Assembly (NCBI GenBank): GCA_014647935.1 | Contig: BMQD01000013.1 | Coordinates: 124,001-188,000, forward strand | Source: Planomonospora parontospora | GTDB taxonomy: Bacteria; Actinomycetota; Actinomycetes; Streptosporangiales; Streptosporangiaceae | DNA length: 64,000 bases | Reading direction: 5' to 3' | Shown here: positions 26,969 to 35,667 of the stretch, piece by piece | Layout: each line of letters starts with the position of its first letter | How positions within the stretch are numbered: position 1 is the stretch's first letter | The notes under the pieces: model-generated | What the model saw: the letters and a program-made list of their open reading frames with translations, nothing else | What the model was told of the DNA's origin: nothing | Database searches by the model: none | Program-made: the position numbers and the translations under genes

Positions 26969-27907
26969 TCAGCGGTAGCAGGCCAGCCAGCGGTCCATCT
27001 CGGCGAAGACCCGCTCGCGCGCGGGCGCGGGCGACAGCACCAGGTCGTGCATGCCGCCGGGCACCCGGACGCAGGTGACGTGCCCGCCGATCCTGGTCGA
27101 CCAGCGGGCGATCTGCTCGGGGTCGAGCACGGTGTCGGCGCCCTGCGCCTCGGGGGCGAAGTCGCGCAGCCGCAGGCCCTTCTCCGCGCAGAGCACCAGG
27201 ACCGGCACGTCCACCCGCAGGCCGCCGTGGAGCCGTCTCTGGGCGCGGCGGATCGCCGCCAGCCAGGCGGCGTGCACCGGGAACCCGCCGACGGGCTTCC
27301 ACTCCAGGTCGAACTCCCACTCGCCGTGGTGGTCGCGGTGCAGGCTGGTGCCGTACGCGGTGGACAGCCCGAGGGGCAGTACGGCGCGGGCGGGCAGGCG
27401 GGAGAGCGGCAGGTGCAGCACGTCGGCGGCCAGGCGCAGGTGGCCGGGGACGTTGAGGTCGAGGAAGGGGCTGTTGAGCACCAGGTTCTGGACCAGTCCC
27501 CGGCCCCTGACCCGGTCGGCCCAGAGCGCGGCGACGAGCCCGCCGGTGGAGTGGGCGTTGAGGATCACCTCCTCGTGGCCGTGCTCGGCCCGGATGATCC
27601 GGACCGCCTCGTCGATCTCCGGGAAGTACTCGGTGACGCTGCGCACGAACCCCCGGGTCTGGTGCGGCAGCAGCGAGCGGCCGTACTTGCGCAGGTCCAG
27701 GCCGTAGAAGTCGATCCCCTGGGCGGCGAAGTGCTCGGCCAGGTGGGTCTGGAAGAAGTAGTCGGTGAAGCCGTGCAGGTAGAGCACGGCCCTGCCGGCG
27801 GGGTCCGCGGCGCGGCGCCGTACGAGGGAGGCGACGACCTCGCCCTCGTAGTCGTCCGGCAGGGGCAGGACCGTGAGCTCGTAGTCGGGGCCGAGAACGT
27901 CGTGCAT
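26969..27907 (-). CDS. Alpha/beta hydrolase (serine aminopeptidase/lysophospholipase S33-like)
   Basis: A 312-residue cytoplasmic hydrolase. LYLHGFTDYFFQ supplies the oxyanion His-Gly region, and the nucleophile Ser is in LNAHSTGG (near residue 115). There is a lid segment, then VPVLVLCAEKGL and a terminal His in PGGMHDLVLS. Family members act on monoacylglycerols or lysophospholipids; the substrate here is not known. The ATG lies five bases after the crotonase stop and has no clear ribosome site of its own, so expression probably depends on coupling. Confidence 0.8.
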   Translation of the reverse strand: MHDVLGPDYELTVLPLPDDYEGEVVASLVRRRAADPAGRAVLYLHGFTDYFFQTHLAEHFAAQGIDFYGLDLRKYGRSLLPHQTRGFVRSVTEYFPEIDEAVRIIRAEHGHEEVILNAHSTGGLVAALWADRVRGRGLVQNLVLNSPFLDLNVPGHLRLAADVLHLPLSRLPARAVLPLGLSTAYGTSLHRDHHGEWEFDLEWKPVGGFPVHAAWLAAIRRAQRRLHGGLRVDVPVLVLCAEKGLRLRDFAPEAQGADTVLDPEQIARWSTRIGGHVTCVRVPGGMHDLVLSPAPARERVFAEMDRWLACYR

Positions 27908-27912
27908 GCGCT

Positions 27913-28794
27913 TCAGGATATTTCGTACGGGTTGGCGGGCCAGGCGGGAACGGCGTCCGGAAGATCCCGGCTGACCTTCATCGGGAAGTCCGCCGGGCGC
28001 TTCTCCAGGAAGGACGTGACCCCCTCGGCCGCGTCCGGGGCGGCGCCGAGGACGTTCATCAGGATCGAGTCGGCGCGGTGCGCCTCCCAGGGGGAGGCGG
28101 CCGACAGGCCCGACCACATGAGCCGGCGGATGGCGGCCACCGAGACGGCGGAGGTGTTGTCGGCGATCTCGCGGGCGAGCGCGTAGGCGGCCGGGAGCAG
28201 GTCGGCGGGGGCCAGGACCCGGGAGACCAGGCGGCCTCCGAGCGCTTCGGAGGCGGGGAAGACCCGGCCGGTCGCGGCCCACTCCATCGCCTGGGAGATG
28301 CCGACGATCCGGGGCAGGAACCAGCTGGAGGCGGCCTCGGTCACGATGCCGCGGCGGGCGAAGACGAAGCCGAACTTCGCGGTGTCGGAGGCGAGCCGGA
28401 CGTCCATGGGGAGCGTCATGGTCACCCCGACGCCGACGGCGGGGCCGTTGATCGCGCCGATCACCGGCTTGAGCGAGCGGGCGATGCGCAGGGCGACCGT
28501 GCCGCCGCCGTCGCGCGGCGAGCCGTCGACGGTGTCGGCGCCGCCGAACATCTCCCCGGTCCTGCGGTGGTTGAAGGTGTCGCCGCCGCCGCCGAGGTCG
28601 GCCCCGGCGCAGAAGGCCCGGCCCCGTCCGGTGACGACCACGGCGCGCACCTCGTCGTCGGCGTCCGCGCGGTCGAAGGCCTCGATCAGCTCGGCGCGCA
28701 TCACGTAGGTGAAGGCGTTGAGGCGTTCCGGGCGGTTGAGCGTGATGGTGGCCACACCGTCGGCCACGTCGTACTCGATCTCGGTGAAGGACAT
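27913..28794 (-). CDS. Enoyl-CoA hydratase/isomerase (crotonase family)
   Basis: A 293-residue crotonase-fold protein that hydrates or isomerises acyl-CoA. The N-terminus reads ADGVATITLNRPERLNAF. The CoA/oxyanion segment is GRAFCAGADLGGGGDTF. The second oxyanion/helix segment is GPAVGVGVTMTLPMD, and FARRGIVTEAASSWFLPRIVG contains the family's catalytic-Glu position. A Gly-rich insertion follows the first oxyanion motif. It heads a two-gene operon with the S33-like hydrolase. Confidence 0.87.
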   Translation of the reverse strand: MSFTEIEYDVADGVATITLNRPERLNAFTYVMRAELIEAFDRADADDEVRAVVVTGRGRAFCAGADLGGGGDTFNHRRTGEMFGGADTVDGSPRDGGGTVALRIARSLKPVIGAINGPAVGVGVTMTLPMDVRLASDTAKFGFVFARRGIVTEAASSWFLPRIVGISQAMEWAATGRVFPASEALGGRLVSRVLAPADLLPAAYALAREIADNTSAVSVAAIRRLMWSGLSAASPWEAHRADSILMNVLGAAPDAAEGVTSFLEKRPADFPMKVSRDLPDAVPAWPANPYEIS

Positions 28795-28983
28795 GACCGA
28801 ATCTTATTCCAGTTCAAATGTCTGGATTAATCGGGATGTTTTTCTGATCTGTTCACACGCTCTTCGCCTGTGCGACCTGCCCTTCCGCCTACCATCTCCT
28901 GTGCGGCGCACGAGTGCACGAGCCCTCGGACGCGGGCGCGAGGCGCGGCAAGCACACCGGGGAGCGCGGGAAACGGGGAGCAG

Positions 28984-30453
28984 TTGCGGGACAGATCAAG
29001 ACCGCCCGGGATCGGCGCGGTCATCGGGTGGACGGCGCTGTCGGTCATCGCGCCGGGGGCCGCGCACCTGCGCGCGGGCTGGCGCCGGACCGGGCTGGCG
29101 CTGCTCTCGCTGTACGCCGCGCTGCTGCTCGCCCTGCTCTGGGTCGGGCTCACCTCCGACCTCGGCAGCCTCGCCGGGCAGCTGCTGGCGTCGTCCTGGC
29201 TGACGGGCGTCACGGTGGTCTCGCTCGCCCTGGGGGTCGCCTGGTTCGCGCTGGTCGTGCACTCCTTCATGGTGCTGAACCCCGGCACGCTGCCCGCCGC
29301 GGGGCAGGCCGTCGCCGGGACGGTCGCCGGCGTGCTCGCGGTGGCCGTGCTCCTGCCGTTCGGGTTCGTCGGGCAGCTCGCCGCGGCCTCCCAGACCGCG
29401 ATCCAGGGCGTCTTCGCCTCCCCGGCCGCAACGTTTCCCGCCGGGCGCGAGCAGGACCCGTGGGCGGCCCGCAGCCGGGTGAACATCCTGCTGCTCGGCG
29501 GCGACGCCGACGACCACCGGCCCGGGGTCCGCACCGACAGCATCAACGTGGCCAGCGTCGACGTGCGCACCGGCAACACCGTGCTGTTCAGCCTTCCCCG
29601 CAACCTGGAGAACGTCCGCTTCGTGCCGGGCAGCCCGATGGCCAGGCGGTTCCCGAACGGCTTCCGTCTCCCGACCGGACCCGGAGGCGGGCGCGAGGAC
29701 CTGCTGTTCGCGGTCTGGGAGTACGCCGACGCCCACCCGGAGATCTTCGGCGGCCGGAAGGAGCAGGGCGCCCGGGTCCTGATCGACACCGTCGGCTACA
29801 CGCTCGGGTTGAAGATCGACTGGTACGCCCTGGTGAACATGTGGGGCTTCGCCCGTCTCATCGACGCGCTCGGCGGCGTGACGATCACCGTGCCGCACGA
29901 CGTGGTGTTCGGCAAGTACAACGAGGGCGTGGTCAAGGCGGGCAGGCGCAAGCTCGGGGGCGCCGACGCGATGTGGTTCGCCCGCTCGCGCACCTACAGC
30001 GACGACTTCAGCCGGATGGGCCGCCAGCGCTGCGTGCTCGGCGCCATCCTGCAGCAGGCCGACCCGGCGACCGTGCTGGCCCGGTTCAACCAGGTGGCGC
30101 TGGCCACCAGGGAACTGATCAGGACGGACATCCCGCGCCCGATGCTGGAGCACCTGGTCCCGCTGGCGCTGAAGGTCAAGGGCGCCAGGGTGACCAGCGT
30201 GCAGTTCGTGCCGCCGCTGATCAACACCGGCTACCCCGACTGGGCCAGGATCCGCGCGGTCACCGCCAAGGCCATCCGCGCCTCGGCCGCCGCCGCTCCG
30301 GCCGCCACCTCCGCCGGCACGCCGAGCGCCACCCCGGCGGCCACGCCGGCCGTCACGCCGAGCGCCTCCGCGCCCGTCAAGACCACCGCGAAGCCGACCG
30401 CCGGGCCGGCGGATCCGAGCGCGCCCAAGGGCATCACCGACGGCTGCGGCTGA
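28984..30453 (+). CDS. LytR-CpsA-Psr (LCP) family cell-wall polymer ligase
   Basis: A 489-residue membrane enzyme expected to attach undecaprenyl-linked glycopolymers to peptidoglycan outside the cell. Four hydrophobic segments fill residues 10-140. The LCP domain starts at VNILLLGGDADDH (about 166), with RTDSINVASVD, FSLPRNLENV, DTVGYTLGLKIDWYALVN and WFARSRTYSDDFSRMGRQR, which carry the Arg/Asp residues that bind the lipid pyrophosphate. A 50-residue Ala/Pro/Thr tail ends the protein. TTG 28984 is chosen because GGGGAG precedes it. A longer frame from GTG 28870 lacks a ribosome site and would add a non-membrane extension. Confidence 0.88.
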   Translation: MRDRSRPPGIGAVIGWTALSVIAPGAAHLRAGWRRTGLALLSLYAALLLALLWVGLTSDLGSLAGQLLASSWLTGVTVVSLALGVAWFALVVHSFMVLNPGTLPAAGQAVAGTVAGVLAVAVLLPFGFVGQLAAASQTAIQGVFASPAATFPAGREQDPWAARSRVNILLLGGDADDHRPGVRTDSINVASVDVRTGNTVLFSLPRNLENVRFVPGSPMARRFPNGFRLPTGPGGGREDLLFAVWEYADAHPEIFGGRKEQGARVLIDTVGYTLGLKIDWYALVNMWGFARLIDALGGVTITVPHDVVFGKYNEGVVKAGRRKLGGADAMWFARSRTYSDDFSRMGRQRCVLGAILQQADPATVLARFNQVALATRELIRTDIPRPMLEHLVPLALKVKGARVTSVQFVPPLINTGYPDWARIRAVTAKAIRASAAAAPAATSAGTPSATPAATPAVTPSASAPVKTTAKPTAGPADPSAPKGITDGCG

Positions 30454-30494
30454 ACGGCCGCGGCCGGGTCCGGTGCTCTGCTGTGGCCGGTGCG

Positions 30495-30561
30495 GGTGTG
30501 CGTTCCGGTGGTTCGGCCGGGTCCGGTTGCGGGCGGTGGCCGAACCACCGGAACGCACACC
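30495..30561. terminator. Bidirectional terminator with perfect 24-bp arms
   Basis: The left arm 30495-30518 begins GGTGTGCGTTCC and the right arm 30538-30561 ends GGAACGCACACC, with a 19-base loop. It lies between the converging LCP and OSBS-like genes. Confidence 0.85.
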
Positions 30562-30597
30562 GGCCGCTACGGACCGGCCGGAGCACGGGCCCGCCGT

Positions 30598-31602
30598 TCA
30601 GACGCGGTGGGACTGCTTGGCCAGCCGGCGGACGCGTTCCTCGTCGATGGTGTGCCCCAGGCCGGGCTGGGTCAGCGGGACGGCCACCACCCCTCCGGAG
30701 GCGCCGACCGGCGGGGTGACGATCTGGGCGCTGCGCGGCGGCTCGGCCACGTCGCAGGGGAGGTTGCACCCGGGCAGGCTGGCCGCGGCGACGGTGGCCG
30801 CCCTGGCCAGGCCCGTGCCCTGGCCTCCGGCGCAGGCGACCTCCCAGCCGGCCGCCACGGCGCCGTCGTGCACCCGCCGCACACCCCGCAGGGAACCCAG
30901 CACGGCGGGGCGGAGCAGCAGCGCCCGGCCCGCGCCCGCGGCGATCGCCTCGTCCAGCTCCCGCTCCGACGACACCTCCAGCAGCACCGGCGCGGCGACG
31001 CGCTCCTGCAGGTCGGCGTGGTCCGACAGGTTGGTGAACGGGCGCTCGATGACGGAGGGCGCGTAGGCGTCCAGCGCCTCGAGGGCGTCGACGTCGGTGT
31101 AGGCGGAGCGGGCGTCCAGGCCGATGCCCAGGGCCGGGTAGGCCTGGCGGACGGCGCGCAGCGGCTCGATGTCCCAGCCGGGGTGGACGTCCATGGTGAT
31201 GTGCGCGTATCCGGCGCAGACGTGCCGGTTGACCCGGGCGACCAGGCTCTCCAGGTTGCGCTCGGCACCGATCCGCACGGTGGCCGTCAGCGAGGTTCGG
31301 CTGCCGCCGAGGGCGTGGGCGAGCGGGACGCCGCGCATCCGCGCCCACAGGTCCCAGCAGGCCATGTCGGCGGCCGGGCCGCCGGGGATCTCGCCGAGCT
31401 CGTCCGGGTGCTCCCAGTCGACGCCGACCAGTTCCCCGGCCAGCCGCTCCACCAGGGCGGGCCAGGTCGCGGGGCCGGGGTCGACGACCTCTCCCCAGCC
31501 GGTCATGCCCCCGTAGTCGGTGAGCCGGACGAGGACGCTCTCCGGCCGCCTGCCGTACGGCAGGACCAGCCGGTACACCTCCAGCTCGCACACGCGTGGC
31601 AT
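30598..31602 (-). CDS. OSBS/N-acylamino-acid-racemase-like enolase-superfamily protein lacking catalytic lysines
   Basis: A 334-residue protein clearly aligned with o-succinylbenzoate synthase/N-acylamino-acid racemases (MenC branch): WDLWARMRGVPLAHALGG, PGWDIEPLRAVR, then GGQGTGLARAATVAAASLPG matching the family's GGM-ETG-GRAANVALA region. The expected KxK pair before PGWD reads T-M-D. Asp in GLDARSAY and Glu in VIERP are kept. The third metal ligand region LDES is LEVS, and the distal catalytic Lys (IKPGR in relatives) is Arg in LLLRPA. It may be a pseudoenzyme or have a changed reaction. ATG 31602 has AAGGGGAG upstream. Confidence 0.8.
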   Translation of the reverse strand: MPRVCELEVYRLVLPYGRRPESVLVRLTDYGGMTGWGEVVDPGPATWPALVERLAGELVGVDWEHPDELGEIPGGPAADMACWDLWARMRGVPLAHALGGSRTSLTATVRIGAERNLESLVARVNRHVCAGYAHITMDVHPGWDIEPLRAVRQAYPALGIGLDARSAYTDVDALEALDAYAPSVIERPFTNLSDHADLQERVAAPVLLEVSSERELDEAIAAGAGRALLLRPAVLGSLRGVRRVHDGAVAAGWEVACAGGQGTGLARAATVAAASLPGCNLPCDVAEPPRSAQIVTPPVGASGGVVAVPLTQPGLGHTIDEERVRRLAKQSHRV

Positions 31603-31700
31603 GAACTCCCCTTGGTCTCCCCGTGCCGTGAACGCGAATCCCGCCCGGAGGCGGGACCCACCCTTCAACGTGAGGAAGAGGCACGTTCTTCCCATGGTGC

Positions 31701-31715
31701 CATGCCGCCGGCATG
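31701..31715. terminator. Short palindrome CATGCCGCCGGCATG
   Basis: A 6-bp stem with a 3-base centre, just upstream of the MFS gene's 3' end on the minus strand. It may mark the end of the TetR-MFS transcript; weak evidence. Confidence 0.35.
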
Positions 31716-31721
31716 CTCCCG

Positions 31722-33080
31722 TCAGGCCCGGACCCGGCCCGCGACGAGCGTGCCGGTAACCGCCATCAGCGCGGTCAGCACGAAGCAGGCCAGGTAGACG
31801 GGGCCCGCCGCACCGAAGGCCGCGACCACGGCGCCCACCGCGGCGACCGTCATCACCGTGAACGCCGACTCCCCGACGCCCATCGAGGCGCTGTTCTCGC
31901 CCTCCTCCCCCGGCGCGGACAGCTCCAGGACGAGCACCGAGAGCGTGGGGTACACGCTGCCGATCCCGAGGCCCATGACGATCTCCCCGGCGAAGGCGAG
32001 GACGACCGGGACGTCCGGGAACACGGTCAGGGCCATCATCAGCAGCCCCGCCGCGATCAGCAGCGGGCCGGTCCGCAGGATCAGGACCCGGTCGTACGGC
32101 CTGCGCCCGACGATCCAGGAGGCGAGCGACCAGGCGAGCGCGCCGCCGGTGAGCACCATGCCCGCCATCGCCGGGGAGAGTCCGCGCTCCTGGGTGAGCA
32201 TGAGCGGCAGGTACACCTCGCCCCCGAAGACGGTGCCGGCCGCGATCCCGCGCAGCACGATCACCGTGGGCAGGCCGCGCCCGGCGCGCAGCGTGCCCGG
32301 CGGGAGCAGCCGGACCAGTGCCGGGACCAGCGCCGCCAGACCGGCCGCCAGCAGGATCACGCCCGCCCCGCGCGCCGCCCCGCCGTACTGCGTGAGCGCC
32401 GCGCCCGCGGCTGCCAGCACCGCCCAGCCGAACCTCCGGGCGATCGGCGTCCGCGCCCCGGGCCCGGTGTGCCCGGGGCGCTCACCGGGCGGGACGGCGG
32501 CCAGGCCGCGCCAGAGCAGCAGCGCGGCGGGGACGACCAGCAGCGGCACCCCCAGGAAGACCCAGCGCCAGCCGAGTTGCTCGACCACCACGCCGGTGAT
32601 CGCCGGCCCGACCATGGAGGGCACCACCCAGGCCCCGGCGAAGACCGAGAAGACCTTCGGATGCGTCTCGGCCGGGTAGACCCGGGAGACCAGCACGTAC
32701 AGCGCGACCTGGAAGAGCCCCCCGCCGAAGCCCTGAACGAACCGGCCCAGCACGAACACGTCCATGGTGGGCGCCGTACCGGCCACCAGCAGTCCCGCCA
32801 CGAAGGCCGCCACGCCCGTCCAGAGCGGGACCACCGGCCCGCGCAGGTCGCCCCACCGCCCGCCCAGCACGGTGGCGATCATCCCCGCGGCCAGCGCCCC
32901 GCTGAAGGCCAGCGCGTACAGGCCCAGCCCGTCGAGCTCGCGCCCGACCACCGGCATCGCGGTCGCCACCGCCAGCGCCTCGAAGGCGACCAGCACGATC
33001 AGGGCCACCATGCCGATCGTCACCGCGCGGTGGCGCCGCGCGAATATGCCCAGGGGAGGTTCCAGAACCGTCGTCGTCAT
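31722..33080 (-). CDS. MFS transporter
   Basis: A polytopic transporter of about 452 residues with 12-14 hydrophobic segments. It has an MFS loop motif (GGRWGDLRGPVVPLW), AMPVVGRELDGLG after helix 1 and GRFVQGFGGGLFQVALYVLV in helix 4, as in drug-efflux carriers. The start is uncertain: ATG 33080 gives a family-like N-terminus, while ATG 33116 adds 12 residues and lies 12 bp after the TetR stop. Neither has a good ribosome site. It is probably cotranscribed with, and controlled by, the TetR gene upstream. The cargo is unknown. Confidence 0.85.
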   Translation of the reverse strand: MTTTVLEPPLGIFARRHRAVTIGMVALIVLVAFEALAVATAMPVVGRELDGLGLYALAFSGALAAGMIATVLGGRWGDLRGPVVPLWTGVAAFVAGLLVAGTAPTMDVFVLGRFVQGFGGGLFQVALYVLVSRVYPAETHPKVFSVFAGAWVVPSMVGPAITGVVVEQLGWRWVFLGVPLLVVPAALLLWRGLAAVPPGERPGHTGPGARTPIARRFGWAVLAAAGAALTQYGGAARGAGVILLAAGLAALVPALVRLLPPGTLRAGRGLPTVIVLRGIAAGTVFGGEVYLPLMLTQERGLSPAMAGMVLTGGALAWSLASWIVGRRPYDRVLILRTGPLLIAAGLLMMALTVFPDVPVVLAFAGEIVMGLGIGSVYPTLSVLVLELSAPGEEGENSASMGVGESAFTVMTVAAVGAVVAAFGAAGPVYLACFVLTALMAVTGTLVAGRVRA

Positions 33081-33128
33081 GATCGGACCGTACGGCCGCC
33101 GCTCCGGCGGGCGCATCGGCCGGGCGGG

Positions 33129-33875
33129 TCAGCCCTTGGACGTAGGACTCCCGGCGCCGGCGTCCCGGACGTAGGAGGCCAGGCCGCGCAGCATCAGGTC
33201 GAGGCCGAACTCGAACCGCTCGTCCCCGTCCGGGCCGGTCAGCGCGTCGACGTGGGCGGTGAGGCGGGGGAAGCGGTCGGCGGGCAGGTTCCGGTAGAAG
33301 GTCTTGATCTGCCCGAACGTCTCCTCCAGGAAGACGTCGAGGTCCTTGTCGCTGCCGCGCTGCCGGTTGATGTAGAGCGCGCTCTCGTAGGCGTCGGCGC
33401 AGATGTAGATGCCGAACCGGTCGAGCATCAGGGCGGCGATCTGCGGCGGCACGCCGCCGGCGAGCATGATGGCCAGCTGTCCCTCGGCGATGCGCAGCGC
33501 GTTGGGGCTGGTCGGGATGTTGGCCAGCCCCACCCGGGCGATGTCGGCGTGCGAGCTGAAGACCCGGAACGCGTCCATGACCATCTCCCTGAGCTGCTCC
33601 AGCCAGCGCTCCGGATCGGGTTCGGGGACGTGGATCTCGGCCATGACCCGGTCGTAGATCAGGTCGAGCAGCTCCTCCTTGTTCGCCACGTGCGCGTAGA
33701 GCGAGGCCGGACCGGTGCCCAGCTCCTGGGCGACCCTGCGCATGCTCAGCGCCTCCAGCCCTTCGGCATCGACGATCCGCAGGCCGGTGGAGACGATGAG
33801 CTCCCTGCTCAGCGCGGTGCGGGGAGCGCTGGGGGCGCGGGTCTTGCGCCAGGGCGGGGCTGGGATGTCGGTCAC
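33129..33875 (-). CDS. TetR-family transcriptional regulator
   Basis: A 248-residue repressor. The N-terminal DNA-binding domain ends in LSMRRVAQELGTGPASLYAHV plus NKEELLDLIYD. The C-terminal ligand domain resembles the TetR_C branch of tetracycline-type repressors (RFGIYICADAYESAL). It is divergent from an MFS gene whose promoter contains three CGAAC-type palindromes, and immediately upstream of a second MFS gene, so it probably represses both. The GTG start at 33875 has no strong ribosome site. Confidence 0.88.
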   Translation of the reverse strand: MTDIPAPPWRKTRAPSAPRTALSRELIVSTGLRIVDAEGLEALSMRRVAQELGTGPASLYAHVANKEELLDLIYDRVMAEIHVPEPDPERWLEQLREMVMDAFRVFSSHADIARVGLANIPTSPNALRIAEGQLAIMLAGGVPPQIAALMLDRFGIYICADAYESALYINRQRGSDKDLDVFLEETFGQIKTFYRNLPADRFPRLTAHVDALTGPDGDERFEFGLDLMLRGLASYVRDAGAGSPTSKG

Positions 33876-33938
33876 GCGGCGATGCTACCCGGCCGGATTT
33901 CCGGTCGGCGAACGCCGTACCGGTAACGAACGGCGTAC

Positions 33939-33995
33939 TTGACGCGAACACTGTTCGTTTGTATAACAGTGTTCGTATATGACGAACGGTGTTCG
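33939..33995 (+). promoter_or_regulatory. Promoter and triple operator controlling the MFS gene at 34029
   Basis: The -35 TTGACG (33939-33944) and -10 TATAAC (33962-33967) are 17 bp apart. A perfect palindrome CGAACACTGTTCG (33945-33957) fills the spacer. A related half-symmetric ATAACAGTGTTCG (33963-33975) covers the -10, and CGAACGGTGTTCG (33983-33995) lies downstream. Their centres are about 18-20 bp apart. These are probably TetR-protein operators; binding is inferred. Confidence 0.75.
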
Positions 33996-34028
33996 CGAAT
34001 TGCCGCACGCCCCTCTGAAGGGACCCCC

Positions 34029-35489
34029 ATGACCCGCACCGCCACCACCGGCCCCGAGGCCGCGGCCGTCGAGCCCTACCGATGGCGCTGGCCCGCCCTC
34101 TTCGTGATCCTCCTCGTCGAGGTCATGGACCTGGTCGACTCCGTGATCACCAACATCGCGGCCCCGTCGATCCGCGCCGATCTGGGCGGTTCGACCAGCG
34201 TGATCCAGTGGCTCGGCGCCGGCTACACCATGGCGATGGCCGTCGGGCTGATCACCGGCGGGCGCCTCGGCGACATCTACGGCCGCAGGCGCATGTTCGT
34301 GGTCGGCGCCCTGGGCTTCACCGCCGGCTCGCTCCTGTGCGGCCTGGCCCTCTCCCCCGAGATGCTGACCGGCGCGCGGATCCTGCAGGGGCTGTTCGGC
34401 GCGGTGATGCTCCCGCAGGGCCTGGGCATGATCAAGGAGATGTTCCCGCCGAAGGAGATGGCCGCCGCGTTCGGCGCCTTCGGCCCGGTCATGGGCCTGT
34501 CCATGGTCGGCGGCCCGGTGCTCGCGGGCTGGCTGGTCGACGCCGACCTGTTCGGCACCGGCTGGCGCATGATCTTCCTGATCAACCTCCCGCTCGGCCT
34601 GCTCGCGGTCGCCGGAGCCGTCACCATGCTGCCCGAGTCCCGCGGCGAGCGCGCCTCCCGGCTGGATCTCACCGGCATGGGGCTGGTCTCCGCCGCCGCC
34701 TTCCTGCTGGTCTACCCCCTGGTGCAGGGACGCGACCTCGGCTGGCCCGCCTGGGCCTTCGCCTCCGTGGCCGCCTCGGCCGCGGTGCTCGCGCTCTTCG
34801 CCCGCCACCAGGCCCGCAAGCGGCGCGCGGGCGGCGACCCGCTGCTCGAGACGGGCCTGTTCCGCAAACGCGCCTTCACCGGCGGCCTGGTCACCGGCCT
34901 GGTCTTCTTCACCGCGCTGGTCGGCTTCTCGATGGTGCTCGGCCTGTACTTCCAGCTCGGCCTGGGCTACGACCCGCTGAAGGCGGGCCTGGCGAACCTG
35001 CCCAGCGCCGTCGGGACCGTGCTCGGCTTCATCGCCGTCAACGCCGCCGGCCTGGCGCAGAGGGCGGGCCGGCGGCTGATCCACCTGGGCGCCGTCGTGA
35101 TGGTCGCGGGCCTGGCCGGCATCGCCGTCACCCTCGACCTGGCCGGCACGGGCGTCACGCCGTGGCAGCTCACCCCGGCCCTGCTCGTCACCGGCGCCGG
35201 CATGAGCATGGTCATGGCGCCGTTCTTCGACATCGTGCTGGCCGGCGTGGAGCCGCACGAGTCCGGCTCCGCCAGCGGCACGCTCACCGCCGTCCAGCAG
35301 CTCGGCGGCGCGCTCGGCGCCGCGGCGGTCGGCACGCTCTTCTTCGGCCTGCTGGAGGGCGGCCGGGCCTTCCCCGAGGCGATGCGGATCACGCTCTGGG
35401 TCTGCGGCGGCATGGTCGCCGTCGCCTTCGCCGCGGCCTTCCTGCTCCCGCTCCGGGCCCGTCCCGAGGAGGAGGGCGGCGGGCACTGA
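34029..35489 (+). CDS. MFS drug-efflux transporter (DHA2-like, 14 TM)
   Basis: A 486-residue efflux carrier with about 14 hydrophobic segments. Helix 1 has VMDLVDSVITNIAAPSI, followed by VIQWLGAGYTMAMAV, GGRLGDIYGRRRMFVVG (motif A) and MGLSMVGGPVLAGWLVD (antiporter motif C region), which fits proton-driven multidrug exporters such as EmrB/QacA relatives. ATG 34029 follows GAAGGG; the longer frame starting at 33939 would read through the operators. It is controlled by the divergent TetR gene. Confidence 0.9.
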   Translation: MTRTATTGPEAAAVEPYRWRWPALFVILLVEVMDLVDSVITNIAAPSIRADLGGSTSVIQWLGAGYTMAMAVGLITGGRLGDIYGRRRMFVVGALGFTAGSLLCGLALSPEMLTGARILQGLFGAVMLPQGLGMIKEMFPPKEMAAAFGAFGPVMGLSMVGGPVLAGWLVDADLFGTGWRMIFLINLPLGLLAVAGAVTMLPESRGERASRLDLTGMGLVSAAAFLLVYPLVQGRDLGWPAWAFASVAASAAVLALFARHQARKRRAGGDPLLETGLFRKRAFTGGLVTGLVFFTALVGFSMVLGLYFQLGLGYDPLKAGLANLPSAVGTVLGFIAVNAAGLAQRAGRRLIHLGAVVMVAGLAGIAVTLDLAGTGVTPWQLTPALLVTGAGMSMVMAPFFDIVLAGVEPHESGSASGTLTAVQQLGGALGAAAVGTLFFGLLEGGRAFPEAMRITLWVCGGMVAVAFAAAFLLPLRARPEEEGGGH

Positions 35490-35490
35490 G

Positions 35491-35629
35491 CGTCCCGGCG
35501 GCTGGGCGCGAGGCCTCTTGCCGGGCACGCACCGGACGTCCCGGCGGCCGGGCGCGAGGCGACCCGCCGGACGTCCCGGCGGCCAGACATGCGGCGTTCT
35601 GCCGGACGCGCCCCGGACGTCCCGGCGGA
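35491..35629. repeat. Four spaced GC-rich direct repeats
   Basis: CGTCCCGGCGG(C/A) recurs at 35491, 35537, 35572 and 35618, the first two followed by a shared GGGCGCGAGGC. The spacing is 46, 35 and 46 bp. They lie in the gap between converging MFS and VWA genes; no coding signal was seen. Confidence 0.7.
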
Positions 35630-35667
35630 AGACGGCCCCCGTGCCGCCTCCCGCCGGGACGGGTCCG

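Noticed and set aside
35491-35629. Transposon ends or att site in the repeated intergenic region
   Set aside because: No transposase, integrase, tRNA or target-site duplication; repeats are short and direct.
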